Assembly (NCBI GenBank): GCA_026627065.1
Contig: JAPNUO010000003.1
Location: forward strand, 307,873-371,872
Direction of reading: 5' to 3'
DNA length: 64,000 nucleotides
Source: Bacillota bacterium
Lineage (GTDB): Bacteria > Bacillota > Sulfobacillia > Sulfobacillales > Sulfobacillaceae
The notes below the pieces were generated by a model, which was given only the letters and a program-made list of their open reading frames with translations, did not search any database and was not told the DNA's origin. The translations under genes and the position numbers were made by a program. Below are positions 18,711 to 28,203 of the stretch, piece by piece. Every line of letters begins with the position of its first letter. The stretch's first letter is position 1.

Positions 18711-19213
18711 TGGCTAAGGAGAGTTCGTTTGATATCATTTCGGAACCCGATTGGTCGGAAGTGCTGAACGCCATCGACCAGACGCGCCGTGAAGTCCAGA
18801 CCCGGTATGATTTTCGGGGCCACGAAGTGACGGTCGCCTATGATTCGGCTCAGCATCTGATTACCCTAGACGCGCCCGAGGGGCTCGTCATGGAGGCCTT
18901 AAAGGCGGTGCTGGCCGAGAAAATGGCCAAGCGCCAGGTGTCGCTGAAATTTTTGGAGTTCGGCAACCCGGAGCGGCATGGCATGGGCCGGGCGCGCGTG
19001 CCGGTGACTCTGAAGCATGGCATCGACAAAAATGTGGCCAAGGCGATTCAAAAGGCCGTCCGCAGTCTCGGCTTGAAGGTGGAGGCCCAGATCCAGGGGG
19101 AGGCGATTCGCGTCAGCGGCAAAAGCCGCGACGATCTCCAAAAGGTGATTCAAAGCCTTAAGGGCCAAGATTTTGGCATTGAGCTGATCTTCACCAATTA
19201 TCGCACCGCCTAG
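18707..19213 (+). CDS. YajQ-family nucleotide-binding protein
   Basis: A 168-residue protein of the YajQ/UPF0234 family with two similar ferredoxin-like domains. Hallmarks are SFDIISEPDWSEVLNAIDQ, RYDFRG near residue 40, VSLKFLEFG in the middle and the C-terminal FGIELIFTNYR. Homologues bind nucleotides, some c-di-GMP. The start ATG 18707 overlaps the upstream stop; ATG 18710 is equally possible. Confidence 0.9.
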   Translation: MMAKESSFDIISEPDWSEVLNAIDQTRREVQTRYDFRGHEVTVAYDSAQHLITLDAPEGLVMEALKAVLAEKMAKRQVSLKFLEFGNPERHGMGRARVPVTLKHGIDKNVAKAIQKAVRSLGLKVEAQIQGEAIRVSGKSRDDLQKVIQSLKGQDFGIELIFTNYRTA

Positions 19214-19263
19214 GCCTGCGGTAGCGCGTCGCGGACAGGGAGGAAAAGGAGGCAAAAGATCGC

Positions 19264-21909
19264 GTGCTCCACTACCAGGACCGCCCACAACCTCGGGCGC
19301 GCCCGGCTGTTCCGTGGTACCCCGTGGCCCTGGGGCTCATTGCGGTGGGCGGATTTTTGGCCCGGTTTGTGGGCGTCGGGCGCTATCCCGGGCTGATTTA
19401 CGATGAATACTACTACGTCCCCGCAGCCGACGTACTGTTGCGGCGCACCCCGCCCGTGCTGATGAAGAACATGGTGCCGGGCATCGATCCTAACCTGCTC
19501 TCCCATCCTCCGCTTTCCAAGGAGCTGATCGCGCTGGCCATTGCGCTCTTCGGGCAGCATGCCTGGGCGTGGCGCCTGCCTGGCGTGCTGTTGGGCAGCT
19601 TGGCTCCCCTGGCGGTGGCGGGGCTGGCCTGGGAACTTTTTGGACGGCGCAGCATAGCCCTTGGGGCGGCGGCCTTGGCGGCGGTGGACGGCCTTTTAAT
19701 CACCATGGCGCGGGTGGCGCTCCCGGATGCCACCGCGGTGCCCTTGGTGTTGGCCGCTTTGTGGTGGCTGGTGCGGGCCGAGCGCCAAATGCAGAGGGGC
19801 CAGGTGGGGTCCTGGGGGCGCTGGGCCGGGATCGGGGCGGTCTTTGGCCTGGCGTTGGCAGCGGAATGGATTGGGGGCCAAGCGTTGGTGTTGGCCTGGG
19901 CATGGCTCGGGGTGCGCTGGCGGACGTCGAAAGCCGCCTTTTGGCGGTGGGCTGTTAGCCTTACCGTGGTACCCTTTTTGGTCTATTACGCCTCATATTT
20001 TTACGCCTGGCCGCACGGGTTCCAAGAGCCATGGCTTCCCCGCAATCCGTTTTGGGCTTTCTTTCGCCTGCAGTGGCTGATGTTAAAGGACATGTGGACG
20101 CTGCGCTTCTTTCATCCCTGGACGGCCAGCGCCTGGACGTGGCTCGGCATTCCTCGCCCGACCGCCCTCATCCTGTCGGTGACGGCGACGCACGCCATCC
20201 GCATGATGGCGTTTTCCGATCCGGTAGTGGTGTGGATGGGGCTGGCAGCCCTCGTGGGCGGGCTTCTCGCCTTTCGCGGGCGAGGGCGAACAGGGGCGGC
20301 GTTTCTCTTTTTGGCGCTGTGGTTTTTGAGCTTTTACGCGACCTGGCTCTTGACCCCGCGCTCCAAGTTTCTCTACTACTTTACCACGGCTTCGGCCGGC
20401 CTCGACCTGGCGGCGGCCGCAGGCATGGTCTTGGCCTGGGAGGCGGTGCGCATCCGCTGGCGGGTGCTGGGGCGCGCGCTTTTGGCATGTCTGGGGTCGC
20501 TTGGCACGTTGAGCATCGCGTACTGTTTCCCGCTCTGGGTGGGGATGAGCATGCCGCGTCCCTTTTATCACGCGATCTTTTGGCCGGCCAGCTGGAATCC
20601 TCGCGTAAAAACGGTCGCCTTAGCCTCGTTGAAGCCTTTCTCGGCCGGCCGCCATCCGTCCCGGGCGCCGGTCCCCCCTTGGGCGCGCTTTCCCGCGACG
20701 TCAGCACTCCCTCCGGTGCCCGCGCCGTGGACGGTGTTCCGCGGATCGATCGGGCACAATAGCGCCTACCGCGCTGGTTGGCACCTTCGCGAGGGGTATG
20801 CGCTCACGCTAGGGACGGCCTTGGTGGAAGCGCCAACCGTCAGCCGGGGGGTGGCGTACGTGGGCACCAACAGCCAGCAGGTCTTCGCCATCCAGGTGAC
20901 CAGCGGCCGCGTGCTTTGGCACGCCCAGGTCGCCAATATGGCCATGACGGCGCCGCTGATTCGCGACGGCCTCGTGGTGGTAGGGCTCGGAAACAACATG
21001 TTTCGAGGCTTTTCGCCCAGCCGCGGATGGATTCGGGGCACCGGCACCAACGGACTGGAAGCGTTGAGCGCCAGGACCGGCCGCCCGGTCTGGTTCTTTC
21101 GCACCACCGGGGAGGACATGCCCACGCCTGTGCTCTTTGGCCAAGCGGTCTATGAAGTGACGGGCGGCGGCCGGCTGATTGCCGTGAGCCTGACATCGGG
21201 GAAGCTCTTGTGGTCGTTGGCGCTGGGCGGCTTTGACAGCATGTCGAGTCCGCTCGTGCTGGGACACACCTTGTACGTCGCGACCAACAGCTACTTCCAA
21301 AGCTATCCAGCCACGCGTTCCACGGTGTGGGCCATTAACCTGCTCTCGCACCAGGTGGTGTGGGCGCGAAACCTTCCGGTCGCGAGCGGCCTCTCTGACT
21401 GCTCTATCGCCTCTAACGGTCAAACTCTTTATATTGCCGGAGTGCCTGCGATTGCCGACCACGGAGAGTCGCGGCGGTTGTCCAACGCGTTCTTCGCCCT
21501 CAGTGCCCGGACCGGCCAAGTGCTCTGGTCGCGCTCCCTGGGTGCGGGCGTGGTGTCGAGCCTAGATCAGGAGGAAGAAGGCATTCCGCTAGTCACGGGC
21601 GGCGTGGTGTACGAAGGCAGTCCCGCCTCCCACCGGGTGATGGCGGTGAACGCCGCCACCGGCCGCGTGATCTGGACCATCACGCTGCCAACCGGGGTCA
21701 CCGCCAATCCGGTGTTGGTGGGAGCGCACCTCGTGGTCGCCGGCAACAATGGCGTCCTGTACCTTCTCAATGCGCGCACGGGGCGCGTTGAGCAGCAAGA
21801 TCCGTATCATTTTGGGGCGATTGGGCCGGCCAGCCCGCTCATTGTCTCCAACGCCTTGCTGCAAAGCACCCTCAAGGGGCAGTTGGTGGTTCAGCGGCTG
21901 GGCTCGTGA
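19264..21909 (+). CDS. Protein-mannosyltransferase-like GT-C membrane domain fused to a PQQ-type beta-propeller
   Basis: An 881-residue two-part protein. Residues 1 to about 460 form a polytopic GT-C glycosyltransferase: the catalytic-loop Asp47-Glu48 in YDEYYYVPAAD, then HPPLSKELIALAIALFG and about ten hydrophobic helices, as in dolichyl-phosphate-mannose/PMT-like and ArnT-like enzymes. From about residue 490 to the end there are repeated beta-propeller blades of PQQ type, each with an A-x-x-x-x-T/S-G-R/K-x-x-W core (for example ARTGRPVWFF, LTSGKLLWSL, ARTGQVLWSR, AATGRVIWTI). GTG 19264 follows AAAAGGAGG. The propeller should face outward. The linking of a lipid-sugar transferase to a propeller is unusual; it may bind the acceptor or a cell-surface ligand. 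Confidence 0.75.
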   Translation: MLHYQDRPQPRARPAVPWYPVALGLIAVGGFLARFVGVGRYPGLIYDEYYYVPAADVLLRRTPPVLMKNMVPGIDPNLLSHPPLSKELIALAIALFGQHAWAWRLPGVLLGSLAPLAVAGLAWELFGRRSIALGAAALAAVDGLLITMARVALPDATAVPLVLAALWWLVRAERQMQRGQVGSWGRWAGIGAVFGLALAAEWIGGQALVLAWAWLGVRWRTSKAAFWRWAVSLTVVPFLVYYASYFYAWPHGFQEPWLPRNPFWAFFRLQWLMLKDMWTLRFFHPWTASAWTWLGIPRPTALILSVTATHAIRMMAFSDPVVVWMGLAALVGGLLAFRGRGRTGAAFLFLALWFLSFYATWLLTPRSKFLYYFTTASAGLDLAAAAGMVLAWEAVRIRWRVLGRALLACLGSLGTLSIAYCFPLWVGMSMPRPFYHAIFWPASWNPRVKTVALASLKPFSAGRHPSRAPVPPWARFPATSALPPVPAPWTVFRGSIGHNSAYRAGWHLREGYALTLGTALVEAPTVSRGVAYVGTNSQQVFAIQVTSGRVLWHAQVANMAMTAPLIRDGLVVVGLGNNMFRGFSPSRGWIRGTGTNGLEALSARTGRPVWFFRTTGEDMPTPVLFGQAVYEVTGGGRLIAVSLTSGKLLWSLALGGFDSMSSPLVLGHTLYVATNSYFQSYPATRSTVWAINLLSHQVVWARNLPVASGLSDCSIASNGQTLYIAGVPAIADHGESRRLSNAFFALSARTGQVLWSRSLGAGVVSSLDQEEEGIPLVTGGVVYEGSPASHRVMAVNAATGRVIWTITLPTGVTANPVLVGAHLVVAGNNGVLYLLNARTGRVEQQDPYHFGAIGPASPLIVSNALLQSTLKGQLVVQRLGS

Positions 21910-21970
21910 CCCATTTCATTCCGCTGGAGAATGGGTGTATGATGAGAGCAGGAGACTGGGGGGATAACCG

Positions 21971-22150
21971 ATGTTGCCGAAAAAGTGGGGGAATTTGGAG
22001 CGCCAGCGGCCGCGCCTTCGATGGGCGACGTATGGCATGGGCGTCGGAGCCGCCTTGACCGTGCTGGGGGCGCTGGGGGTCGGCAGCTGGGTCTTCGGGT
22101 TGTTGGTCTTGGTCGCTTCGGGCGTGTGGGCCTACCGGTTGCTGCAATAA
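21971..22150 (+). CDS. 59-residue membrane protein
   Basis: Short frame from ATG 21971 to TAA 22148-22150, preceded by a purine-rich CTGGGGGG site. The N-terminus is basic (MLPKKWGNLERQRPRLRW) and the remainder is hydrophobic (about residues 20-57), enough for one or two membrane helices. It ends just before a strong terminator, which supports it as a real gene. The function is unknown. Confidence 0.6.
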   Translation: MLPKKWGNLERQRPRLRWATYGMGVGAALTVLGALGVGSWVFGLLVLVASGVWAYRLLQ

Positions 22151-22172
22151 TTGGCGGAACGAGGGTTTCGAC

Positions 22173-22200
22173 GAAAGCCCGCGAATCGCGGGCTTTCTTT
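22173..22200 (+). terminator. Rho-independent terminator
   Basis: An 11-bp stem GAAAGCCCGCG / CGCGGGCTTTC with a 3-nt AAT loop, followed by TTT. It lies 23 bp after the small membrane protein gene and insulates the nrdR operon. Confidence 0.8.
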
Positions 22201-22236
22201 GTCAAAAATCGCCGGAATCACCCCCCTTCTTTTTTG

Positions 22237-22252
22237 ACACTAGTGGTTGTGT
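22237..22252. promoter_or_regulatory. Candidate NrdR box overlapping a -35 element
   Basis: ACACTAGTGGTTGTGT keeps both 6-bp arms of the known NrdR palindrome (consensus acaCwAtATaTwGtgt); only the four central bases differ. It overlaps a TTGACA at 22234-22239 that would be the -35 of the nrdR-nrdJ operon. A convincing -10 (GAAAAT about 17 bp on) and the usual second box 31-32 bp away are not clear. Autoregulation by NrdR is inferred. Confidence 0.55.
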
Positions 22253-22292
22253 AGAGGAAAATGGATCAGGTACTAAATAAAGGGGTTATGGC

Positions 22293-22769
22293 ATGCGTTG
22301 TCCGTTTTGTCATTACGAAGACAGCAAAGTGCTGGACTCCCGGCCGACCGAAGATGGACGAGCCATCCGCCGCCGCCGCGAGTGCCTGCGTTGTCACCGG
22401 CGGTTTACCTCCTATGAGCGCGTGGAGGAAGTCCCCATTTGGGTGGTGAAGAAAGACGGGCGGCGCGAGGCATTTGAGCGCCGAAAGATCCTCAAGGGGT
22501 TGCTGACGGCCTGCGAGAAGCGCCCGGTATCCCTGGAGTCCTTGGAAGCCGTGGTCGACCGCGTGGAGCGGAAAATCCGCGACCAGGCCCAGGGGGAGGT
22601 GCCGACGCGCCTGATTGGCGATTTTGTCATGCAGGAACTGAGAGAGCTGGACGAAGTGGCCTATGTTCGCTTTGCCTCCGTTTATCGCCAATTTACCGAC
22701 ATTCAAGGGTTTCGCCAGGAGCTTGAGCGCTTGATTGAGAGCCATCATGAGAAATCGCGGGGGGATTAA
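22293..22769 (+). CDS. nrdR: Transcriptional repressor NrdR
   Basis: A 158-residue regulator of ribonucleotide reductase genes. It has the N-terminal zinc ribbon (Cys3, Cys6, Cys31, Cys34 in CPFC and CLRC) and the ATP-cone domain that begins [19 protein letters not shown] 22293 follows AAAGGGG. It is 6 bp upstream of the ribonucleotide reductase gene, forming an operon, and a candidate NrdR box lies just upstream. Confidence 0.95.
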   Translation: MRCPFCHYEDSKVLDSRPTEDGRAIRRRRECLRCHRRFTSYERVEEVPIWVVKKDGRREAFERRKILKGLLTACEKRPVSLESLEAVVDRVERKIRDQAQGEVPTRLIGDFVMQELRELDEVAYVRFASVYRQFTDIQGFRQELERLIESHHEKSRGD

Positions 22770-22775
22770 TGGAAG

Positions 22776-25283
22776 ATGACAGTGGAGACGGGATTTCCTT
22801 CCGAATTGAGCTGGAAAATATTTCTCGATCGATATACCATGAAAGACCCTACGCGGTCATTTCGAGTCGGCGACCTGGTCATTGCCCTGGTCGAGCCGCA
22901 TCCTAAATGGCCGAAAAAGGACGTCGGAGTTGTCAAGGCGATTGTGGACGGGCAGTGGTTGTCCATTGAGCTCTTGACCGGTCCGCAAAAGGGCGAGGTG
23001 ATTGAACGCCGGCTGAGCGACTGCGATCGACCCGTGGAAACCACGATTGAGCAGGTCGCGCGGCGCATTGCGCGGGGGGTGGCCGAAGTTGAGGACCCCA
23101 AAGTGCGGGCTGATGTGGAAGAGAGTTTTGCTCAGGAGATCGCTGCGTTTCGGTTTGTGCCGGGAGGGCGCATTTGGGCCGGCGCCGGCACCGGGCAAAA
23201 TCTCACCTTTTTCAACTGTTATGTGATTCCCTGCCCCCGGGACAGCCGGCAAGGCATTGTTGAAACGCTGGGCCAAATGGTGGAGATTATGAGCCGGGGC
23301 GGCGGCGTGGGCATTAACGTGTCGTCGCTGCGCCCCTACCGGGCGATTGTGCGCGGCGTCAACGGCCGCTCGTCCGGGGCTGTGTCGTGGATGGACCTCT
23401 TTTCCCGGGCGACCGGGCTGGTGGAGCAAGGAGGCAGTCGGCGGGGCGCCTTAATGCTGCAAATTGAAGATTGGCATCCGGACATTTGGCGTTTTATTGA
23501 GGTCAAGAAAACGCCGGGAATGGTGGAAAACGCCAACATTAGCGTGCGCATCTCCGATGCCTTTATGGAAGCGGTCAAGCGCGACGGTACCTGGGAGTTG
23601 GTGTTTCCCGACACCGCCGACCCCGACTACGACGCTCTCTGGGACGGGAATCTAGAAAAATGGCGGAGCTTGGGCAAGCCGGTCGTGCTCTATGAAACGG
23701 TCAAGGCCCGGGATCTCTGGCGCGCCATCATTGAGGGCGCCTGGCAGGCTGCCGAGCCGGGCGTCGTCTTTGACGAGCGCCACGAAAAGGATTCTAACAG
23801 CTGGTACTTCAATCCCTTAATCAGCACTAATCCGTGCGCCGAGCAGCCCTTGCCGGCCTGGGGGGTTTGCACGCTGGGCCACGTCAACCTGGCCGCCTTT
23901 TACGACGCTGAGCGCCACGATGTGAAGTGGGATGCGCTGCGGAAGACAGTGCGCATGGGCGTCCGATTTTTAGACGACATCATTGACGCGACCCCCTACT
24001 TTTTCCAGGAAAACTACGACAACCAGCACCGCGAGCGGCGCATTGGGCTCGGCACCATGGGCCTCGGGGAACTCCTCATCCGCCTCCACTTGCGCTACGG
24101 GAGTCCCGACTCCATTCAATTTATCGACAAGCTGTATCGCTTTATTGCCACCGAAGCCTATCTCTACGATGTCGAGCTGGCCAAAGAAAAGGGTCCGTTT
24201 CCGGCGTTTGACGCCGAGAAGTACCTCGAGAGCGGGTTTATGCGGCGCATGCCGGAGGTGGTGCGAGATGCGGTGCGCCAGCACGGGACCCGCAACGTGA
24301 CCATTTTGACCCAGGCGCCCACCGGCACGGTGGGCTCCATGGTGGGCACCAGCACCGGCATTGAGCCGTTTTATGCACTTACCTACTACCGCCAATCGCG
24401 GCTCGGCTTCGACGAGCAGTACGTCCAGGTGGCCCAAGAATGGATGGATGCCCATCCGGGCGAGCCGCTGCCCGACTACTTTGTCGGCGCCATGGATCTG
24501 ACGCCCGAAGAGCACGTGGCGGTGCAGGCAGCGATCCAGCGCTGGACCGATTCCAGCATTTCCAAAACCGCCAACGCGCCGAGCCATTACACGATCGAAG
24601 ATACCGCCCGGCTCTATGAGCTGGCCTATGATTTGGGCTGTAAAGGGGTGACCATCTACCGAGACCAAAGCCGCCAAGAACAGGTGCTGCACTTGGCGGG
24701 ATCGGCGTCCGGCCCGGATTCGGCGACCGCTCGCGGCGCCGGGATTGATACCGGGGTGGAGGTCGAGGTTTTTCCGGTGCCCGCCCAGGTCAACGGCCGC
24801 ACCTATCGCAAGGAAACCCCGGCGGGGACGGCCCGGGTGGTGATTAACGAAGTCGACGGGAGTCCGTTTGAGGTGTTCATGCTGCTGGGGCGGGCGGGCT
24901 CGGAAGTGCAGTCCTTTATGGAGGCGCTCGGCCGCATCATTAGTTTGTATTTGCGGTCCAATGGCAGCCTGACGCCCCGCCGCCGGCTGGAACTGGTGGC
25001 AGAACAGTTGAAAGGCATTGGCGGCGCCAACCAGATGGGGTTTGGGCCAGGCCGGGTGCTGAGCGTGGTCGACGCCATTGGGAAACTCTTAGAAGGCCAT
25101 TTGAATGGCAGCCAAGGGGAAACCGCGGCGACGGTCGCCGACCCTCAGGCGTTGGCGCAGGTGATCCCGGAGCGGCGCGCCTCGACTCCGACCTTTGATC
25201 TGTGCCCGCAATGCGATGCCCCGACGCTGGTCTATGAAGAAGGCTGTCAGCATTGCGTCTCCTGCGGCTATTCGAAGTGTTAA
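22776..25283 (+). CDS. nrdJ: Adenosylcobalamin-dependent ribonucleoside-diphosphate reductase
   Basis: Class II ribonucleotide reductase, 835 residues, which makes deoxyribonucleotides without oxygen using B12. Features include FFNCYVIPCPRD, the SRGGGVGINVSSLRP loop, the active-site NPCAEQPLPAWGVCTLGHVNL, the phosphate-binding TGTVGSMVGTSTGIEP region, and a C-terminal CPQCD...CQHCVSCGYSKC tail that likely shuttles electrons. Residues about 25-85 (SFRVGDLVIALVEPHP to ERRLSDCDRP) look like a small SH3/KOW-like beta insertion between the first helix and the start of the usual N-terminal domain. ATG 22776 is used; ATG 22839 would remove the first helix. Confidence 0.92.
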   Translation: MTVETGFPSELSWKIFLDRYTMKDPTRSFRVGDLVIALVEPHPKWPKKDVGVVKAIVDGQWLSIELLTGPQKGEVIERRLSDCDRPVETTIEQVARRIARGVAEVEDPKVRADVEESFAQEIAAFRFVPGGRIWAGAGTGQNLTFFNCYVIPCPRDSRQGIVETLGQMVEIMSRGGGVGINVSSLRPYRAIVRGVNGRSSGAVSWMDLFSRATGLVEQGGSRRGALMLQIEDWHPDIWRFIEVKKTPGMVENANISVRISDAFMEAVKRDGTWELVFPDTADPDYDALWDGNLEKWRSLGKPVVLYETVKARDLWRAIIEGAWQAAEPGVVFDERHEKDSNSWYFNPLISTNPCAEQPLPAWGVCTLGHVNLAAFYDAERHDVKWDALRKTVRMGVRFLDDIIDATPYFFQENYDNQHRERRIGLGTMGLGELLIRLHLRYGSPDSIQFIDKLYRFIATEAYLYDVELAKEKGPFPAFDAEKYLESGFMRRMPEVVRDAVRQHGTRNVTILTQAPTGTVGSMVGTSTGIEPFYALTYYRQSRLGFDEQYVQVAQEWMDAHPGEPLPDYFVGAMDLTPEEHVAVQAAIQRWTDSSISKTANAPSHYTIEDTARLYELAYDLGCKGVTIYRDQSRQEQVLHLAGSASGPDSATARGAGIDTGVEVEVFPVPAQVNGRTYRKETPAGTARVVINEVDGSPFEVFMLLGRAGSEVQSFMEALGRIISLYLRSNGSLTPRRRLELVAEQLKGIGGANQMGFGPGRVLSVVDAIGKLLEGHLNGSQGETAATVADPQALAQVIPERRASTPTFDLCPQCDAPTLVYEEGCQHCVSCGYSKC

Positions 25284-25302
25284 GGGCGACTGGCCGAGCG
25301 CG

Positions 25303-26847
25303 CTAAAGCACCTCGCCCGGCCGCTTCTCCGGACGAAAGATGCCGCCTTCCAGGACGATCTCGCCGTTGATCAGGACATGGCGGACCCCGGTCGCCATCC
25401 GACGGGGATGCTCATAGGTGGCGGCGGTTTGAAAGTGGTTGGGATCCCAGACCACGAGGTCGGCGGCCGCCCCAGGGACGAGAGTGCCGCGCTGGGGAGC
25501 TAGGCGATAAAGCGCGGCCGGTTGCGCCGTCATCTTGGCGATGGCTTCCGCCACCGTCAGCCGCCGGCGCTCGACCACGTAACGCTGAAAGAAGGCGGGA
25601 AATGTCCCGCAATACCGGGGATGGGGGCGCTGGCCGTAGGGCAGGCCGTCGCTCCCCACCATGGCCTGGGGGTGTTCGGCGAGGAGGTCATCGTCCGCCG
25701 GGTCGGTTTGATGCACCACGCACGCGACGCTAAAGTCTTCCGCGATGAGGAGGTCAGCCACCGTCTTGGCTACCGGCTGTCCCTGCTGAGCGGCGAGCTC
25801 TTGGACGGAGGCGCCAACAGCACGGCCCGAGGGGGTGGAGGCGATGACCACCCGGCTCCAGTCAAAGCCCGCAAACTGGGGATCGGTGGACAGCGCCGTT
25901 AGGGTTTTCTCGTCGCGCAGCCGAGCCAGGGCCGCGTCCGGCCCCCCTTCGGTCAGCCACACCGGCAAGTACGAGTGCAAGATGCTGGATCCGGCGGAGT
26001 ACGGATAAAGATCCCAGCTCACGCGCAGGCCTTGGCGAAGGGCTTGGTCCAGTTTGGCGATCAAGTCCGGGGCGCGGCCAAAGAGGGCGGGATGAGACAA
26101 GTGCAGGTGTGACAAGTGCACCGGGATGTCGAGCGTCCGCGCCAGATTCAAGGCTTCGTCGACGGCATCGAAGAGGCCGATGCCGTAGTCGCGGAGGTGG
26201 GTGACGTACGGGTGCGATGTCGCGGCGAGAGGACTGAGCGCGGACCGGAGCTCATCAAAGTCGGAAAAGGCGGCGGGGACGTAACTGAGGCCGGTCGTCA
26301 GACCGGCGGCGCCTTGGTCCAGGCCCTCGGCGACCCGACGGATAAGGTGGGAAAGCTCCTCGGGCGTGAGCGCTCTTCTCTGGAACCCTGACGCTAAAAT
26401 GCGTAGGTTGGCGTGCGGCACGTTAAGCACCACGTTTAAGGCCAGGTGGCCGGCGTAGCGCGAGCGCAGGGCCGCCAGGGAGGCGCCTTGAAACGGGCCG
26501 GGGTGGCCGTTGACCGGGGTCCAGTAGCGGATGAGCTCCCGGTCCCAGGGGGGAGCGACCGGGGCAGAGCCGAAGCCGTCCATGCCGATGGCGACCGTCG
26601 TCACCCCCTGCCGGATTTTGGCCTCCGCCACCGCCGGATCCGTGGCGGCCACGTCGTCGTGGGAATGGGCGTCGATGAAGCCGGGCGCGATCAGCATGCC
26701 AGAGGCGTCCAGTTGCCGGTCGACCTCCGGGAGCGGCGTCCCCGGCGGCAAAATGGCTTCGATGCGGCGGTCCCGCACCAGAAGCGTTCCCGGTTCAATC
26801 CGCCGACCTTGAATGATGGCGCCATGGCAAAGGGCAAGGCGCACCAC
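25303..26847 (-). CDS. N-acyl-D-amino-acid deacylase-like amidohydrolase
   Basis: Zinc amidohydrolase of the D-aminoacylase family, 514 residues. Metal-binding His residues occur in GFIDAHSHDD, and the family motifs VGSDGLPYGQRPHPRYCGTFP and GTLVPGAAADLVVWDP are near the C-terminus. GTG 26847 (or the adjacent GTG 26844) follows GAGGAC; upstream extensions run into the MFS gene. It presumably releases D-amino acids or related compounds from N-acyl forms. It is transcribed with the upstream MFS transporter, suggesting uptake plus hydrolysis. Confidence 0.8.
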   Translation of the reverse strand: MVRLALCHGAIIQGRRIEPGTLLVRDRRIEAILPPGTPLPEVDRQLDASGMLIAPGFIDAHSHDDVAATDPAVAEAKIRQGVTTVAIGMDGFGSAPVAPPWDRELIRYWTPVNGHPGPFQGASLAALRSRYAGHLALNVVLNVPHANLRILASGFQRRALTPEELSHLIRRVAEGLDQGAAGLTTGLSYVPAAFSDFDELRSALSPLAATSHPYVTHLRDYGIGLFDAVDEALNLARTLDIPVHLSHLHLSHPALFGRAPDLIAKLDQALRQGLRVSWDLYPYSAGSSILHSYLPVWLTEGGPDAALARLRDEKTLTALSTDPQFAGFDWSRVVIASTPSGRAVGASVQELAAQQGQPVAKTVADLLIAEDFSVACVVHQTDPADDDLLAEHPQAMVGSDGLPYGQRPHPRYCGTFPAFFQRYVVERRRLTVAEAIAKMTAQPAALYRLAPQRGTLVPGAAADLVVWDPNHFQTAATYEHPRRMATGVRHVLINGEIVLEGGIFRPEKRPGEVL

Positions 26848-26917
26848 ACTCACCGTCCTCTGGGGCAGGCGGTCCCTTGCTGGGTGCCTTTGCCCGCATT
26901 TTTCCCGAGTATACCAC

Positions 26918-28180
26918 TCATTTCGTTGACGCGGCGTGGGAGGGGGGATTGCTCGCCTGAGACCCACCCCCCAGAGAGCCGCGCTGATCCTCGTCGACCC
27001 TGGCGAAAAACCAGCGATACGAGAGGGTAGAGGCGAGCTGCAACAACCCGCCGAGGACAAAGGGCAGGCCGAAATCTCCGTTTTCCAAGAGGTATCCCGC
27101 TATCGTGGGCCCGATGGCGGACGGGAGCCGCATGCTGAGGGAGTTGATGCTCACCGCCAGCCCACGCCGTTCGTCGCGCGTCAGGCTGGTGCTGAGCGCC
27201 GAGCGGACTCCTTGGGTGCTGCGGCTGAACGCCGAGCGCAGTGTATAGAGCACCGATGCCCAAAGAAAGGTGGGCATCCAGGGAATCGCCATGGTGAGCA
27301 GCACGCCGACGATCTGGAGCCACACGATGGCGCGGATGGTGCCCACTTTTTGCGCGAGGTGCCCGCTCGCCAGCGAGGCCACGCCGGTGACGGCCAAGGA
27401 GAGTGAAAGACTGGCGGCGATGGCGGTCGACGAGGCATGAAAACGGGCGCTGAACCAATACGACATCAGGGGGCCGAAGAGGCCGACGGCGAGCCCGTTG
27501 AAGCCGTTGATCAGCGCCAGTTTAGCCAAGTCACGGTTTTCCCGCCGGACAACTGTTCGCGTCTCGCGACTATTGCTCTCTGCCGGGGAACGTTTTTCCG
27601 AACGCTCCTCCGGCGTCGTCATCACCAAGGCGGCGGTGACCAACGACAGCAAGGCGATCAAGGCGAACAAAGGGGCAAACCGCTCGGGACCCGGGAACCA
27701 GGGCCGCCAGACATGGGCCGCTCCGGCCAGCAGCGCGCCCAGCGCCATCCCAAAGAACCCCAACGCCGTGTTGACGCTTAGCACCTGGCTGCGGCGCCGC
27801 GGGGGTATGTAGCGCACCATCCAGGCCTGTTCTGCGGGGGTAAACGGGCCAGCGGCGCCGTTTTGCCCGCGGCCGAACCCGGTGAGCACAATAGCTAGGG
27901 TCAAGATCCACGGGTTATGGGTGAGGGCGAGGCCGAGGGCGCTCACGGCGGTCACGCATTCATAGGCGGCGAGAAACGGTTTTCGCCCCCGGCGGTCGCT
28001 CAGATATCCCACCGCCAGCATGAGGGCGCTTCCCGCCAGCGCCGCCCCCGTGAGAACGCCGCCGATGGCCGGCGCTGACCAGCCCAGGGCGCGAAGGTAC
28101 AACGTGAGATCTACCACGGCGATGCCCTGGCCGATGCTCCGAATGGTGCGTGCCGTCTGCAATTTTTTTAACGGAGTCAC
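26918..28180 (-). CDS. MFS transporter
   Basis: A 420-residue major facilitator of the drug/metabolite efflux type. GTG 28180 follows AAGGAAGGAG. The motif A sequence GYLSDRRGRKPFL lies between helices 2 and 3. A hydrophilic loop of about 25 residues (TTPEERSEKRSPAESNSRETR) separates the two six-helix halves. The substrate is unknown; the neighbouring downstream gene is the amidohydrolase. Confidence 0.8.
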   Translation of the reverse strand: MTPLKKLQTARTIRSIGQGIAVVDLTLYLRALGWSAPAIGGVLTGAALAGSALMLAVGYLSDRRGRKPFLAAYECVTAVSALGLALTHNPWILTLAIVLTGFGRGQNGAAGPFTPAEQAWMVRYIPPRRRSQVLSVNTALGFFGMALGALLAGAAHVWRPWFPGPERFAPLFALIALLSLVTAALVMTTPEERSEKRSPAESNSRETRTVVRRENRDLAKLALINGFNGLAVGLFGPLMSYWFSARFHASSTAIAASLSLSLAVTGVASLASGHLAQKVGTIRAIVWLQIVGVLLTMAIPWMPTFLWASVLYTLRSAFSRSTQGVRSALSTSLTRDERRGLAVSINSLSMRLPSAIGPTIAGYLLENGDFGLPFVLGGLLQLASTLSYRWFFARVDEDQRGSLGGGSQASNPPSHAASTK

Positions 28181-28203
28181 GGCGTCTCCTTCCTTCTTGA
28201 TGT

